64,000 nucleotides of DNA, from positions 24,943,213 to 25,007,212 of the forward strand of contig NC_092574.1 in assembly GCF_037975245.1 (NCBI RefSeq), given 5' to 3'. Source of the DNA: Apostichopus japonicus (Eukaryota > Echinodermata > Holothuroidea > Aspidochirotida > Stichopodidae). Both the position numbers and the translations under genes were made by a program. The notes under the pieces were generated by a model that was not told where the DNA came from, ran no database searches, and saw nothing but the letters and a program-made list of their open reading frames with translations. Positions 39,501 through 49,444 of this stretch are shown here, one piece after another; positions within the stretch are counted from its first letter, which is position 1, and the number at the start of each line of letters is the position of its first letter.

Positions 39501-40222
39501 ATAATCTCCACATCATATAAGCTGGGTATGCAGGAGAAAGTTTCGGATATGTGGTACAAACTTCAAATTTCGCTATTTTAGCATTTGCTTGATTTGATGA
39601 AGCGGTGATTGGCAGCGAAGTGACATAGAGTTCCAGAAATTATATATAATAATAAACATATAGGACTATCACCCAAAATAAATTGGAACTTTGGCTAAAT
39701 ATTCCCCTTCTATGAAAGGTTTTTTTTTTTACCCCAACTACCCCCTTGTTTTTTTACCCCAACTGACTATAAATGGGGGACACACCATGGAAACAGAAAG
39801 CTCGAGATGTGGCTGAAGACAGTACTTACAGATGATGTTCCTGTGGCTGTGTATATACACAGGTATGTATATGATAAAAACAGGTACTAGTACCCATACA
39901 TGTTGACTTACGCATATATTTCGTTGTTAGTAGTAGCAGCAAGGACATAACCAATAGAACCAATTGCCAACAGATGGATCCCTTTCTTACTCAGAACATC
40001 AATCTTTTTTGGTTGTAAGAGTGTCTTTATACCATTTCCGTGCCCGAGGTAACCATAATTATTAGCATCAGTGCCAAAGCTATAGACATCATCATCAGTA
40101 GTCAGAAAGAGAACAGAGTTTCCATCACCCCCAAATACATACGCCACCTTAATCTTCTGTCTTAGTTTAGAGTCAATCAAGCCAAGAATTGGCCAGACAG
40201 CTTTAAACTGTACCAATGACAT
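21567..40222 (-). CDS. RCBTB1/2-like: RCC1 and BTB domain-containing protein (RCBTB1/2-like), complete, 13 coding exons (copy B)
   Basis: Coding exons in order: 40222-39912, 36430-36280, 34756-34672, 33689-33622, 32598-32488, 31497-31355, 28503-28307, 26628-26564, 25935-25865, 24591-24538, 24164-24061, 22929-22799, 21710-21567. Every intron is GT-AG, all phases join, and the total is 1635 bases (544 residues plus stop); from memory, human RCBTB1 is about 531. Residues ~35-355 are RCC1 propeller repeats ([66 protein letters not shown]). Residues ~375-480 are a BTB fold (DITFIVENQKIRAHK, EYFRRMF), followed by a BACK-like tail ending QYGAFKY, like the human GAFKN end. Family members are thought to act as adaptors for cullin-3 ubiquitin ligases. 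The ATG at 40222 directly follows a plausible splice acceptor (tttcacgtgcag), so an upstream noncoding exon is likely. Orthology to RCBTB1 or RCBTB2 is not resolved. Confidence 0.93.
22030..22775 (+). repeat. Tandem pair of a ~375-bp repeat (family R22) in the last intron of copy B
   Basis: Two head-to-tail units share AGGATTCATCC/TGATTCATCC, TTGACCAGCC, CACAAGTGCTCTAATGGTGG, ACTGTGTGTT and CTATAGGCAGGGAAGATT. The second unit ends only ~25 bases from the exon 12 donor at 22798. Further single copies lie at 40815-42455 and 50780-51118. Confidence 0.82.
27492..27941. mobile_element. MITE with TTAA target and AGACCAACT inverted ends, in intron 7 of copy B
   Basis: It begins TTAAAGACCAACTATGGAGAC and ends with the inverted GTTGGTCTTTAA, 450 bases in all. 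TTAA on both sides fits a TTAA-specific (piggyBac-like) target, though the terminal bases are not the usual CCC. Confidence 0.78.
30430..30790 (+). repeat. Tandem duplication of ~185 bp in intron 6 of copy B
   Basis: GGCAATCAAACAAACTTA, GAAGGCCTA and CAGCAGTACAACAATGT occur in both halves. The two halves differ by small indels. Confidence 0.75.
31596..32039 (+). other. 147-codon open frame antisense to copy B intron 5, unknown
   Basis: An open frame on the plus strand with a basic, Arg-rich C-terminal half (RPRERYKSRDLRQ). No family was recognised. Its ATG lacks clear promoter or splice context, so it may be chance. It lies entirely within intron 5 of copy B. Confidence 0.2.
32599..32870 (-). 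repeat. Degenerate tandem copies of the exon 5 acceptor region
   Basis: The sequence at the start of exon 5 (CATCCGTATAGCTGCAATTAG on the plus strand) recurs in decayed form near 32685 (TTCATATAGCTGCATTG), 32760 (TTCCAATAGCTCC), 32800 (TTTATATACATACAATTAC) and 32848 (CATCCATACAGCTGCAG), each about 45-90 bases apart. Confidence 0.55.
34455..34560 (-). mobile_element. Possible tRNA-derived SINE head in intron 3 of copy B
   Basis: The minus strand carries a box B-like GGTTCGACCCC preceded by about 70 bases of tRNA-like spacing. Box A is poor. Listed as possible only. Confidence 0.35.
35261..35628 (-). mobile_element. TTAA MITE family F1, copy 1
   Basis: It starts TTAAAGGCACTGAAGACTCG and ends GCGAGTCTTCACTCCCTTTA. 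The interior matches the four other copies in inverse orientation. Confidence 0.85.
36885..37065 (+). repeat. Purine-rich tract in intron 1 of copy B, paralogous to 2160-2340
   Basis: GGGGAGGGGGCAGG and AGGGGAGAAGGGG words match copy A, in the same order next to exon 2. Confidence 0.7.
37966..38373 (+). mobile_element. TTAA MITE family F1, copy 2 (intron 1 of copy B)
   Basis: It starts TTAAAGGGTGTGAAGACTCG and ends AGCCTTCAATGCCTTTAA. It contains GAAACGTCT, AGAAAATACACACACAGCTT and CACTTGCAAGCAAC, shared by all copies. Confidence 0.87.
38585..38695 (+). repeat. CA-rich simple repeat (ACACCC variants), paralogous to 10518-10562
   Basis: Imperfect CACACAC and TACACCCAC runs. Longer in copy B than in copy A. 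Confidence 0.8.
38757..39769. mobile_element. Foldback MITE with GGGGTAAAAAAA ends, TA target
   Basis: It begins TAGTCAAGTGGGGTAAAA and ends TTTTACCCCAACTGACTA, with TA on each side (38755-38756, 39770-39771). The block GGGGTA(8-11) or its inverse occurs six times inside. Copy A shows the empty site at about 10627-10632 (ACAACATGTATGGG). It lies in intron 1 of copy B. Confidence 0.87.
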
Positions 40223-40814
40223 CTGCACGTGAAAGATATATATTAGATATGGAATTTTGTTAGGTTGTAGTTATGCATGATCTTGTCTTATCACCCTGAT
40301 AGATTGCTTGATTGTACAGTATATATACTTGTAATTTCACAAAAACTTATAAATTGACAAATAGCCATCATCGTAATGTTTTGAACTACTAAATGGTTGA
40401 TTTACTCCCACAACAAGACAATTCTTGTGTTGGATAAAGAACAGTAAATGCATTCTAGGTTGCATAGTCCATTGACAAATGAATTTTTATATGTAAGGTT
40501 GTATATCCTGAAACCTTACATGTAAACCACCATTGTGGAGGGTCTGGGCCATTATGCATAGAATGATGATTGTAAACTGTAAGAAGAATGTTTTATGTAA
40601 CCAGCTATCAGAAGGTAAAAGGACAAATATGCCGTCACACTAAAGAGTTTGTAGACCTTTCATTAATGTTTGACAATTTTGTGTTACCCTGTACATAAGT
40701 AATTAGTTACAGTATGTAACGGATAAAGACACTTTCTGGGACGCAAACATTTCTTTTACCAGAAATGTTGTGCATCAACCCACTAACTTATCAGTGATGC
40801 ATATATTACCATTA

Positions 40815-42455
40815 CAATCAAGCCTGCCTATAGAAAAACAGTCCTCCTACAAACTCACGCAAGCATTTATAATTTTTTACTAATTGATAGCATACAGTAA
40901 ACTACCCCAAATACTGCCATTAAGGCCTTGTTCACATTTAAGAACGCAAGGGCAATTATTGATCTTAAGTCCACGAGGAGGATTACCAATTAAGAACATA
41001 ATACGTTCACATAGAACGAGTGAGTTTCGTATTCAGTCCTCTTGCGAGATTATTATACTGCGCAGGAGTGAAAAGGTCATATCAGCTGTTTACATTCCCT
41101 GTGGTTTGTCGTCCCAATGTGCTGTTCTAATTTGGTAGTACTCTGTACACAACTGTGCCCGAACGTTTTAATATTGCATATAACAGTATACTGTATACTG
41201 TATTCAAATTTCAGACCAATCCGTACCACTATGTACCATTACATGTTAACTTAGATTTGAATTTCTTACAAACTCTTCAAATGGATGAGCAAATGATCTT
41301 GCTAGTCACTGTTTTACTACATCGAAGGCATGCATTTATAGGTAGTCTAGGCCCCAAATTATAGCATGCTTTAATTGCTAGAAGTTTTCACAAAGTACTT
41401 TCATGGAGGTCTATAACTCTCTAAATTGTTCTCAGACATTTTTAAGGAACATACAAAATAACTGAATGTCCCAGTGTGGAAAATTTCCTCGAAGGTTGTA
41501 GTAAAAACAGTTTAAGAATTTTGACCACAGGTGACCGTATTTGAATATCTTGCATATGTAGGACCAATACGGCATACCTTTAATGTTAGGTCTAAAGACC
41601 TAGTATAAAGGTCTATGCGTAGGCTAATATGCTTCATTATAGGCTAGGCCATACGTAATGGTTTTAGCAGTTATTAACTGCCGCAGCAGCAGATTCCAAA
41701 ATCATCAGTTTGGAAATAAACGATTTTGGCCTCTCCAAAAATCTGTGTGGCATACAATGAATTAAAGTTTATTAGATTCTGATACTTGAAGAAACAAACA
41801 CAACGTACAGTAGGTTTGCCTCACTGATCTGTACACTGTGCCGTATGCCTACTGCACGCTCAAAAATACCCGCCAAATTACAACTGGATAGAGCGGATAT
41901 TATAATCGTAAGTCCGTGACCGTTCACATTACATTTATTAATGCATAAATTCTCTTACACAGGCTCTCTAGTGGATAAGCAGTTTGCTAACAGTTTTATT
42001 TTATTTTGATAATTTACATTTATTAAGAACACAAGAGGGATTGATTTGAAGAAACCTCGATAGGAGGATTATTCTTAAGAACACATGCGGACTTGAAGTA
42101 CAAGTATGCGAGCGTTCACACTAAGGGAATTAATTGCCCCTGCGGACTTGAAGTGCGAGTGTGTTCTGAGGTGTGAACAGGGCCTAAGATTCATCCTTGG
42201 GTGCACCTCATTAATTGACCAGCCACTGTATGATTGTAAACACAATTAAGTGCTCTAACTGCGCTCACTACTTTCCTGCGAGAGAAGTCAAGTTTGGCTT
42301 GACCACTGAAATAATACACCGTGTGTTTAATCATGAATTTGTGCAGAAGAGTGTTCAGTATGGCTAGCATTACCAATTCGGGGAGATATTCAATCTCCCC
42401 TGCTTTTGGTCAAAACATAGGGGACTTGGGTGGTATTTGCTATAGGCAAAGAGCA
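40815..42455 (+). repeat. R22 repeat, split by a MITE insertion
   Basis: The left part 40815-40920 and the right part 42188-42455 together match the R22 unit. The element at 40924-42184 is inserted in the middle. Copy A has no R22 at the matching place (13315-13340). Confidence 0.78.
40924..42184. mobile_element. Harbinger-like MITE (TAA target, GGCCTTGTTCACA ends), copy 1
   Basis: It begins GGCCTTGTTCACAT and ends TGTGAACAGGGCC, flanked by TAA on both sides (40921-40923, 42185-42187). The empty state is seen in other R22 units (CATTAGGATTCATCC). The 3-bp TAA target is typical of PIF/Harbinger, but no transposase is present. The subterminal regions are also inverted (GAGGAGGATTA near the left end, its complement near 42060). 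Confidence 0.78.
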
Positions 42456-42693
42456 CCATAATGATTATCCTTACACTAAAGATTGATTGCCCAACGTACA
42501 GTATATGGTCATTTTCACAATCAGTGGTGTAACTTCCAATATTGGCACTTATTGCTTTGTAACTCAGTGACCAAATACCAGAATTCTTAGATTTTTTGCC
42601 ATTTGACCATCCTAAGTGAAGTCTACCTTGGGTAGCTTAACGAACTTTCTTGGTTTCTTCAGGTTTGGTGGCCATAAATATGCTTAAAATATG

Positions 42694-42888
42694 CTAGTTC
42701 AGCCGTACACTCTCAACTACACTGTTTTTGTCAGAGCCTGTACTTATTGGTGGAAGGTATTTTCCAGTTCTTATTTGATTGATATTATCAACAAGTGTCC
42801 AAACTAAAATGCAATTGTGTTCCCCAGGTTTCCTTCCTTTCCTTCTCCAAGGAACGGTGGCTAGATTTTGTCGTTTCGGAGGTGACAT
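42694..42888 (-). CDS. Small open frame of the TIR transposon, unknown product
   Basis: 64 codons on the minus strand, starting with M-S-P-P-K-R encoded by one of the 14-bp motifs, then a basic WRRKGRKPGE stretch. It shows no recognised domain. It could be an exon of a lost transposase gene or chance. It lies 190 bases inside the left end. Confidence 0.25.
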   Translation of the reverse strand: MSPPKRQNLATVPWRRKGRKPGEHNCILVWTLVDNINQIRTGKYLPPISTGSDKNSVVESVRLN

Positions 42889-44267
42889 TTTCCGTTAACA
42901 ATTGGTACCTAAGTTTGACTGCAACTAAGTTCTAGTTAAGCAGTGTAAATTTTGTTAAGTAAGGTTGCATTATTACAATAACTAATGTGTCTAATATCTG
43001 GGCCAAAAAATATTTTTCATTTGGAATTCTTAAGAAAATTGTGTTAACTTCAAATTTAATGTTAACTTTTCCGTTAACGTTTCCGTCACCTCCGAAACAA
43101 AGCATTCTTCAGCCCAAGATTTATGTGAACAATAGTATATAGCCATTTTGAACTTATTAAAATATACTTCACCCCCTAACGTAATATTTGATTAAAAGTT
43201 GTGACAACATGACCAGTCGTTTTAATTTCTGGGAGATTCTTAACTTTCCGTTAACATGCGTCACCTCCGAAACACCTTGTCACCTCCGAAACAGGTTAGT
43301 TGGAAATTTGATCTCTACTGATCCAATAAACATCTTCCTTGGTTAAAACTCATATTACAGTACTTCTGTAGAGGTGTAGCAACCAGTATGATAATTCTTT
43401 TAAAAGGTACTTTATTAATTATGTTAAATTTGAATTTAACTGTAAATTAATGTTTCGGAGGTGACACAATATTGTTAACACTACATTTTTTACATTTCTG
43501 CTGTTTGTGTACCATCATATGCTAATGGATGACTTGATCTACCTTAGAAAACACTGTAACAAACTGAACAAAGTATTTATGAAACTCTCACATGCACAGT
43601 TGATGAATAAATTACAAATATGTGTTTTTTTGCCACTTTTTCCCCTTTCTGGACAAGAGATAGCGTACCATTGCTTACATTAGTGCTATTAATAAACTTG
43701 AATGAAATGATCGATTAGTAATGAAGTGCTGTCCATAAAAGATCACAATCACCAAACATGCAGTTTTTAAAACTTTATTAACATGGGACAAATTTATCAG
43801 ATATTAGCTCAATCTGCCTGTGGTCTTTGCTATGTTTCGGAGGTGACATTGATTGTTTACATGTAATATACTGAACTATCCCTTTGTTTGAGCATATTTC
43901 TGAAATATTCTACTAATGCATACATTTGTGCTGCAGTTATATGTTACCTTCTGTGAGTTCTACAGTGCTGTTGAGTACATGTTCACAGGTTTAATTTTGC
44001 ACCATGTTGACCTATACCAGTATACACATTAATATGCATGATTCCCACTATAACCACGGAGGGTTCTACTATTTGGTCCAGGTAAATACCCTACAAAAGT
44101 TCAGAATATTTGTTCACAATATGTAGACCTGCTGCTGTAACATTTGAAGCAAAGAGAAAGAATCTTATTGCTTCTTTAATGAGCTGTTGTTATCACAGCA
44201 AATTGTCTAAAAAGAGATTTGCCAAAAATAAATAAAATTTTGAACAGGGAATTCCCCTCCCTTTTCA

Positions 44268-44619
44268 TAAAGGGAGTGAAGACTGGTGCAAAAGGAAACG
44301 TCTAATGCTGGTAATCTGACCTAGTTTCAGTGAGGTGTAACAGAAGACTGTGTTAGACACCACCATCGATCCCAGAAAATACACACACAGCTTGCTACCA
44401 TCGTTAATAGACACTAGTGTACAGTCAGTACAGCTACAGCACATTGTACAAACGATACAGCGATGGACATCTCAGGTCCAGCTAAAGATAACAAGGTATC
44501 ACTTTTCATTACCGTCTGCATTTTGTAGCGACACGAACAAAACGTCACTTGCAAGCAACAGAAAGTTACATTTTTAAGATGGCCGCACACGGTTTGGGGC
44601 GAGTCTTCAATGCCTTTAA
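44268..44619 (+). mobile_element. TTAA MITE family F1, copy 3 (inside the 42504-50662 transposon)
   Basis: It starts AAAGGGAGTGAAGACTGG and ends GCGAGTCTTCAATGCCTTTAA. It is nested in the larger TIR element. Confidence 0.87.
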
Positions 44620-44696
44620 CAACCAATTACAAACAACTAACCTTTATAGAGTGAAAACTCATTTAACTCTAGATTGTTGCTCCAGATGGTCTCTTA

Positions 44697-45550
44697 GGCC
44701 TTGTTCACATATAAGAATGCAACCTGGGCGATTATTGATGTTAAGTCAGCGAGGAGGATTAACTAGTTAAGAACAAGACACATTCACATTTCAGAACGAG
44801 TAAGTTTCATCTGTTTGCGAGATTAATACACTGCGCAGGCGTATAAAGGTCATATCAGCTGTTTACATTCCCTCTGTGCTTTGCCATTGTCTTATGTGCT
44901 GTACTAGTACATACTACTCCGTACACCACTGCACCGCAACGTACAATCATCGCACATAAACAGTTAACTGTATTCAAACAACTCCGTCCTGGCATTACCA
45001 TAACATTTTAACCCAGATTTGAATTTCTTCCAAACCCTTCAGTGGATGAGCAAACGATCTTGCTAGTCAGTGTTTTACTGCTTGATGTCGCATTTGAGGC
45101 TAATCTAACATCAAAGGCATTTAATGTTAGGTCTAAAGACCTAGTAAGGTCTACTGTTTCTTTATACAGTAGGCTAGTAAGTGCAACTTCATTATAGGCC
45201 AGGCCAGACGTAATGGTTTTAGCCTTTTACTAACTTCCATAGCAACCGAACCCAAAATCATCCGTTTTGAAATAACCATCAAATTACAGAGTTTGGCCTC
45301 TTCAAAAATCTGTCAGTATGGCGTACAATGAATTTAAGGCTATTACAGTAGATTTAAGTGGACTGTCATTAGTTTGTTTTTGTCTCACAACCGTTACCGC
45401 GTCTTTTCTGCAGTGTTGGTCAAATCGGTTCAAAGAAAATGACATGGTTCATGAATAGCATCGTTGGTAGTGTTTCTGTTAAGAAGGGCAACGCTCTGAC
45501 AAACACATACATGCACGTACTACCCGCCCAATAGCAACTTGATAGCTGCT
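44697..45550. mobile_element. Harbinger-like MITE, copy 2, right end missing
   Basis: It begins GGCCTTGTTCACATATAAGAA after TTA (44694-44696). The interior matches copy 1 (GGTCATATCAGCTGTTTACATT, TTAGGTCTAAAGACCTAGTA) to about 45550. No right terminal repeat was found. Confidence 0.78.
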
Positions 45551-46056
45551 GTTAAATGATTTTAGACCATCATTTATGCAGTTTTTGACAAGTGTTAACC
45601 AAACTTTTCACTAAAACTTTGATAGACTGTGGTTAGGTCATGTTAATGAAGTGTTTTTTCCAGAATAATAGACTGAATGTCCTCTTCAAATTTGTAAAAG
45701 GTTACAGGAATGTGACATTCAGTTTCACTGCCAAAAGTGTAACCAACATAAATGATACTGTAACTAGCAGTCAGAATGGCTAATGGCTACGCAATATTAA
45801 TCATTTCTTTGTGGTATATATAATATTTCATATGCAATTAGCCAAAACAGTGTGAATTTAACCAAATGATTTTGAATGGATACAGTATTGTCTCCAAGTT
45901 ATCATGAATGGCAGCAAAAGCAGTCACAGTTCTAAATTCAAATTCAAATTTATTAATTTATAAAGCGTTAAATCTGTAAAATACATTCTAAAACGCTGTA
46001 CAATAGTAAAACTACATATGAATATAATAATTAACAATTAATAACTAAAAACGATG

Positions 46057-48840
46057 TTAAGAACTATTGTTTAAAAACTGAGTAAAAAGGTGAGTTTTCA
46101 AATCTCTCTTAAAAATAGTAAGACTATGTTGTGAACGAAGTGTCAGCGGAAGGGAGTTCCACAACCTAGGTGCATAGACGTGGAATGCACGTCCACCGAA
46201 GGTGGTGCACCTGTAACTCGGGGTACTCAACATAAAAGCATCATTGGACCTCAGGCGGTAGGTACTGTTGTGGCGCAGTTCAATCGACTCACCAAGATAT
46301 TCAGGAGCCATATCATGTAGAATTTTAAAAACAATCAAGAGAACTTTAAAATGAATACGGAGCTGCACAGGAAGCCAATGTAAGTCTATGAGAGCAGGTG
46401 TAATGTGATCAGATTTTTTAAGACCTAGAACAAGTCTAGCAGCAGAATTCTGAACACGTTGCAATTTATTGATCAAATAAGCGGGAACACCATACATCAG
46501 ACTGTTACAGTAATCAATTTGGCTAGTAATAAAGGCATGAATGAGTGAACAAGCAGCCTCATGAGTGAGATAGTCACGAATACGAGCAATATTATGAAGA
46601 TGATAATATGCAACACTACAAACTTTCGAGACATGTTGGTCCATAGATAACTTCTCATCAAAAATAACACCTAGATTTCGCACTTTGGAACATGGTGTAA
46701 TCTGTGCATCACCAACAGTGATATCACTAATGGTAACTTTTTCTAATTGTTGCCTACCACCCAATATGATGAATTCAGTTTTACTGTCATTGATTTTCAG
46801 TTTATTGGTCAGCATCCAGTGTCTTACATCGGAGATACATTCCTGCAAGGCAGTCACTGCGAATTTCTCCTGAGCACGAGAGTCTGGTTTGAATCCAATG
46901 TACAGTTGGTGATCATCGGCATATCCTTGAGCACTAGGTAAATGGCGTTCAATAATCTCGAGAACCGGTGCAGCATAAACCGTGAACAGAACGGGTCCCA
47001 AACACGAGCCTTGTGGAACGCCAAATCTCAGTTGATATGATTTGGACAGCTTGTTATTTACCATAACTTGCTGGGTGTGTCTTTCGAGATATGATTTAAA
47101 CCAACACAGGGCTGTGGAAAACACCCCAAGATGTGATTCAATAGTCTTTAACAATATCCCATGATCGATGGTGTCAAAGGCAGAGCTGAGGTCTAACATG
47201 ACGAGAAGAACCACTTTCTGCCTGTCGAACTCCAGCCGCATATCCGACTGAACTTTGAGTAGTGAGGTCTCAGTACTATGAAACTGCCTGTATGCAGACT
47301 GATTAGGAGGTAGTAAATTGTTGTTCGATAAATGTAGTTGAAGCTGTCCAACAACTGCTCTTTCCACCAATTTTGACAGAAACGGAAGGTTACTCACAGG
47401 TCGGTAGTTGCTGAAAACATTCTCCGCCCCCGGTTTCTTCAAAATTGGCGTTACCACAGCGTTTTGCCAAACTGGTGGAAAGTAGCCATGTTGCAGAGAC
47501 ATGTTTATCACCATAGTTAAAAATGGTAGAATCACCTCCGCACATTCCTTGAGCAACCACGTCGGAATTGGATCGTTCACACAATGTTTGCTCGGAGACT
47601 GGCGGAGAAGTGCCCTAACGTCTTCCTCACTTAAAACAGAGAATGAATGGAAAGACGGTGTAGCGGAATGAGCAATATTCTGTCGACAGATATCAGGGAC
47701 ATCATCATTATCAAGTTCATCTCTGATCTTGTCAATTTTGGACATAAAATAGTCCCCGAAATCATTCGATAGTTCGTCCAAAGAAATAGTCGGTGGATAT
47801 TGGATGTCACAATTCGGTTTCAGGAGGGAGTTCATTAGCTCAATTAGTCTTTTCGAATCAGAAGAACAGTCTATTACCTTTTGTGAGTAGTGCTCAGTTT
47901 TAGCCCTGATAAGCTGAGCTCTAACCGAATTACGGTGATGTTGGAATTGTTGTTTTCGAAACTCTCTATCAACAGGATCATACACAGGACACTTTCGCCA
48001 ACAACGCTCGGCTTTGCGGCGGGCACATTTGCCTTGTTTAATTTCATCATTCATCCATGGAACAACTGGTCTGATCGTGATGACTTTAGTCTTAACAGGT
48101 GCGTGTTTGTCGATGAGTTCTCGGAGAGTTGTATTATAGAGTGCCACGATACGATCTAGATCCGTAGGAGATGTTACTGTCATATCTGATGTAATGGTAA
48201 ACAGTGGGGAAGCCTGGATATCCCTTTTAAACATGGCAATGTCGATGGCTTTATATTTCCTAAAGGATATGGATTTCCGATCAAGACGTAGTTTCAGAAA
48301 TGCAAGGTCACTATGTACGAAGGCATGATCTGATATAAAGTGAGCGACATCCGGTGTCGATAAAACTAAATTGTCGCATTCCCTCGTGATCAGTAAGTCG
48401 AGTACGTGACCCGCGGAATGCGTGTGGTCTTTGACATGTTGTTCAAGACCAAAGCTTGAAATAAGGTCATTGAACTTCCGTGCATGCATGTCCGAAACAT
48501 CATCAACATGGATATTGAAATCCCCAGTGATTACAACTGGTTCCTTATGCAATAACAGACTCCAAGTAATCTGCAAATTCCTCCATAAAACAGTTAACTG
48601 AGGTCGAATGTTCTGCCGAGTAAGGAGGGCGATAAACGACGATGATCCTGACCGTAATATCCGGTCCTGTGACTCTCCATTCAGAAGACTCAAATGATTG
48701 GCCCTGGTTTGCAATGATTTTCTTTGCTTCCAGTGGTTCTTTGCACAGTAAACCAGTTCCTCCACCAGCCCTGTCCTCTCTAGGGTGGTCATATAGCTTA
48801 TAACCATTAGGTGCACACTCACATCGGATTGCATCATCAT
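46057..48840 (-). CDS. L2-like LINE ORF2, endonuclease C-terminal part plus reverse transcriptase
   Basis: A long open frame whose meaningful part starts near 48545. It has the endonuclease end (GDFNIH, then ISDHAFVHSDL), a linker, and RT motifs NYRPVSNLPFLSKLVE, LDLSSAFDTIDH, FGVPQGSCLGPVLF and YADDHQLYIGF. A thumb and a C-terminal region (LHWLPVQLRIHFKVL, LWNSLPLTLR) complete it. No stop interrupts it, so only the frameshift upstream separates it from a complete ORF2. The first ~100 codons before 48545 are out-of-frame overlap. Confidence 0.88.
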   Translation of the reverse strand: MMMQSDVSVHLMVISYMTTLERTGLVEELVYCAKNHWKQRKSLQTRANHLSLLNGESQDRILRSGSSSFIALLTRQNIRPQLTVLWRNLQITWSLLLHKEPVVITGDFNIHVDDVSDMHARKFNDLISSFGLEQHVKDHTHSAGHVLDLLITRECDNLVLSTPDVAHFISDHAFVHSDLAFLKLRLDRKSISFRKYKAIDIAMFKRDIQASPLFTITSDMTVTSPTDLDRIVALYNTTLRELIDKHAPVKTKVITIRPVVPWMNDEIKQGKCARRKAERCWRKCPVYDPVDREFRKQQFQHHRNSVRAQLIRAKTEHYSQKVIDCSSDSKRLIELMNSLLKPNCDIQYPPTISLDELSNDFGDYFMSKIDKIRDELDNDDVPDICRQNIAHSATPSFHSFSVLSEEDVRALLRQSPSKHCVNDPIPTWLLKECAEVILPFLTMVINMSLQHGYFPPVWQNAVVTPILKKPGAENVFSNYRPVSNLPFLSKLVERAVVGQLQLHLSNNNLLPPNQSAYRQFHSTETSLLKVQSDMRLEFDRQKVVLLVMLDLSSAFDTIDHGILLKTIESHLGVFSTALCWFKSYLERHTQQVMVNNKLSKSYQLRFGVPQGSCLGPVLFTVYAAPVLEIIERHLPSAQGYADDHQLYIGFKPDSRAQEKFAVTALQECISDVRHWMLTNKLKINDSKTEFIILGGRQQLEKVTISDITVGDAQITPCSKVRNLGVIFDEKLSMDQHVSKVCSVAYYHLHNIARIRDYLTHEAACSLIHAFITSQIDYCNSLMYGVPAYLINKLQRVQNSAARLVLGLKKSDHITPALIDLHWLPVQLRIHFKVLLIVFKILHDMAPEYLGESIELRHNSTYRLRSNDAFMLSTPSYRCTTFGGRAFHVYAPRLWNSLPLTLRSQHSLTIFKRDLKTHLFTQFLNNSS

Positions 48841-49444
48841 CCTTTTTCAACCAAGTTTCCGTGACAGCACACAGATCAACAGCATTGGATACAATGCAGT
48901 CTGAAAAATCACCGGTTTTGTTCCTTATGGAGCGAGTGTTCACTGTACAAAAATTCAAGCTTGACAAATGTCTAAGAGACCTAGGTGGATTCGGTACCCA
49001 TTTCACTATTTGCAAATTACCATAATCAACCCCATCGCGTCGATCAAATTGTCTAATTCTTGGCTTCCCAGATCTGCACCCACGTTTGGTCCGCACTGAG
49101 TCGTTAAGAATGCTATTGTCTCGAAGGAGCTGAAAAAGTGTGTTAGATAATCTCGGTAATTGGCCTCCATTCAGTTCGAGAAGCCGCTCCGCAGAATAGC
49201 GTAATATTGTCATTGAGTAGGAATCTCCAATAACGAGATCTCCATGCACAATTGCACCAGAACAATAGAACTTTGTTCTGTTCTTGAAGTGTCGTGAAGG
49301 CCTGTGTGTAGGCTCGTGTGTAGGCTCGCTATAGAATAACTGGCCTAAGCTTTTATCACTGCCGTAGGGAATAACTCCCAGAGTTGAAAAATTACAGTAT
49401 ATGTGTCCAAATTCCACAAATGACACCAAAATATGGGTGAACAA
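48545..49444 (-). CDS. L2-like LINE ORF2, N-terminal part with AP-endonuclease start
   Basis: About 299 codons. The N-terminal third is of unknown type and contains HGDLVIGDSYS. The endonuclease begins near residue 168 (FCTVNTRSIRNK, CAVTETWLKKDD, RAGGGTGLL) and the frame ends at 48545 inside the endonuclease (FADYLESVIA). The catalytic GDFN block follows at once in the other frame, so a single indel near 48550 broke the gene. A short duplication (TGTGTAGGCTCG twice, 49302-49330) lies in the N-terminal part. Confidence 0.8.
   Translation of the reverse strand: MFTHILVSFVEFGHIYCNFSTLGVIPYGSDKSLGQLFYSEPTHEPTHRPSRHFKNRTKFYCSGAIVHGDLVIGDSYSMTILRYSAERLLELNGGQLPRLSNTLFQLLRDNSILNDSVRTKRGCRSGKPRIRQFDRRDGVDYGNLQIVKWVPNPPRSLRHLSSLNFCTVNTRSIRNKTGDFSDCIVSNAVDLCAVTETWLKKDDDAIRCECAPNGYKLYDHPREDRAGGGTGLLCKEPLEAKKIIANQGQSFESSEWRVTGPDITVRIIVVYRPPYSAEHSTSVNCFMEEFADYLESVIA

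Noticed and set aside
43085-43292. The repeated 14-mer as a CRISPR-like array
   Set aside because: Spacing is irregular, orientation is mixed, the repeat is too short, and the DNA is animal nuclear sequence.
44350-44770. Open frames of 70-75 codons on both strands
   Set aside because: They run across MITE boundaries and reappear wherever the MITE does, so they are not genes.
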